5,967 nt of DNA from an uncultured Oscillibacter sp. (GTDB taxonomy: Bacteria > Bacillota > Clostridia > Oscillospirales > Oscillospiraceae): assembly GCA_948435975.1 (NCBI GenBank), contig CAOJHG010000152.1, positions 1 to 5,967 of the forward strand, in the 5' to 3' direction. This document shows positions 5,632 to 5,967 of this stretch, piece by piece. A model generated the notes under the pieces. That model was not told where the DNA came from. It searched no databases and saw only the letters and a program-made list of their open reading frames with translations. The first letter of the stretch is position 1. Every line of letters begins with the position of its first letter. A program made the position numbers and the translations under genes.

Positions 5632-5967
5632 TTAAAACTCCACCCGGAGGCGGACCAGCGCGACATCCTTTTTTGCCAGTGTAAAAGTCTGTTCCCCCAC
5701 GGTGATGGTGACATTCCCGCTGGCCTCGTCATAAGCGGTCAGGAGGCCGGGAAGTTCCTTGCGGCCATCCAGCGCACGATACAGCTTCACCAGGACGGGA
5801 CTGCCCAGGAACTGCTGGAAATCTTCAGGACGCTTCAAGGCCCGTTCCGCACCAGCGGAGCCGACCTCCAAGGTGTAGCTGCCCTCAATGGGGTCAACCT
5901 CGTCCAGCAGGTCGGAGAGCTTTCGGGAGACGGCTTCACAGTCCAGAATGTCCACACCGCCTTCTTT
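5632..5967 (-). CDS. rimP: Ribosome maturation factor RimP, 3' part (5' end beyond window)
   Basis: RimP binds the maturing 30S ribosomal subunit in the cytoplasm and promotes assembly around S12 and the central pseudoknot. The reading frame is open to the window edge, so 111 codons plus the TAA stop are seen. Family proteins are about 150-160 residues, so roughly 40-50 N-terminal residues are missing. Visible signatures are the end of the N-terminal alpha/beta domain (DCEAVSRKLSDLLDEVDPI), the hallmark stretch LEVGSAGAERALKRPEDF (visible residues 33-50; the family usually has LEVSSPG followed by RPL), and a C-terminal Sm-like beta barrel (from about residue 56). A GTG at 5955 could be mistaken for a start. 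It lies inside the conserved domain, and the frame continues upstream as KEGG, so it is not the start. First gene of the operon as seen; nusA follows after 69 nt. Confidence 0.93.
   Translation of the reverse strand, partial: KEGGVDILDCEAVSRKLSDLLDEVDPIEGSYTLEVGSAGAERALKRPEDFQQFLGSPVLVKLYRALDGRKELPGLLTAYDEASGNVTITVGEQTFTLAKKDVALVRLRVEF

Overview
The window holds most of the nusA-infB (transcription/translation) operon, read entirely from the minus strand. In transcription order, from high to low coordinates, it contains the 3' part of rimP, then nusA, ylxR (rnpM), ylxQ, infB, rbfA and the 5' end of an nrnA-type DHH phosphoesterase. All seven genes are identified from family motifs visible in the translations, and the order is the classic one for Firmicutes. 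The high GC content, strong AGGAGG-type Shine-Dalgarno sequences, short NusA without AR repeats and the ylxR-ylxQ pair suggest a GC-rich Clostridia, plausibly an Oscillospiraceae-type gut bacterium (Flavonifractor/Lawsonibacter/Oscillibacter group). That placement is inference.

Layout: rimP runs off the right edge (5632-5967). A 69-nt spacer with a good SD leads to nusA (4357-5562). A 42-nt gap with an SD that fixes the start leads to ylxR (4042-4314). ylxR and ylxQ overlap by four bases (ATGA), which implies translational coupling. ylxQ (3356-4045) has about twice the usual length because of an Arg/Pro/Gly-rich tail. A 169-nt non-coding leader, with a possible 18-bp imperfect stem-loop, precedes infB (646-3186), which starts at TTG. 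infB carries a Gln/Pro-rich linker encoded by tandem 18-nt repeats. A 111-nt spacer with two hairpins precedes rbfA (160-534). The last codons of rbfA form the SD of nrnA (1-154), which leaves at the left edge. I see no intrinsic terminator or convincing promoter inside the window, so one long transcript is the simplest reading.

Function: RimP and RbfA mature the 30S subunit. NusA and YlxR act on RNA polymerase or RNA, YlxQ is an L7Ae-type RNA-binding protein, and IF2 delivers initiator tRNA. The NrnA-like enzyme degrades nanoRNAs and/or cyclic-dinucleotide products. This is a core housekeeping region. I found no mobile element, CRISPR, tRNA or rRNA gene, or accessory defence system. The most interesting points are the possible RNA structures flanking infB, the unusual disordered tail on YlxQ and the expandable repeat tract in IF2.
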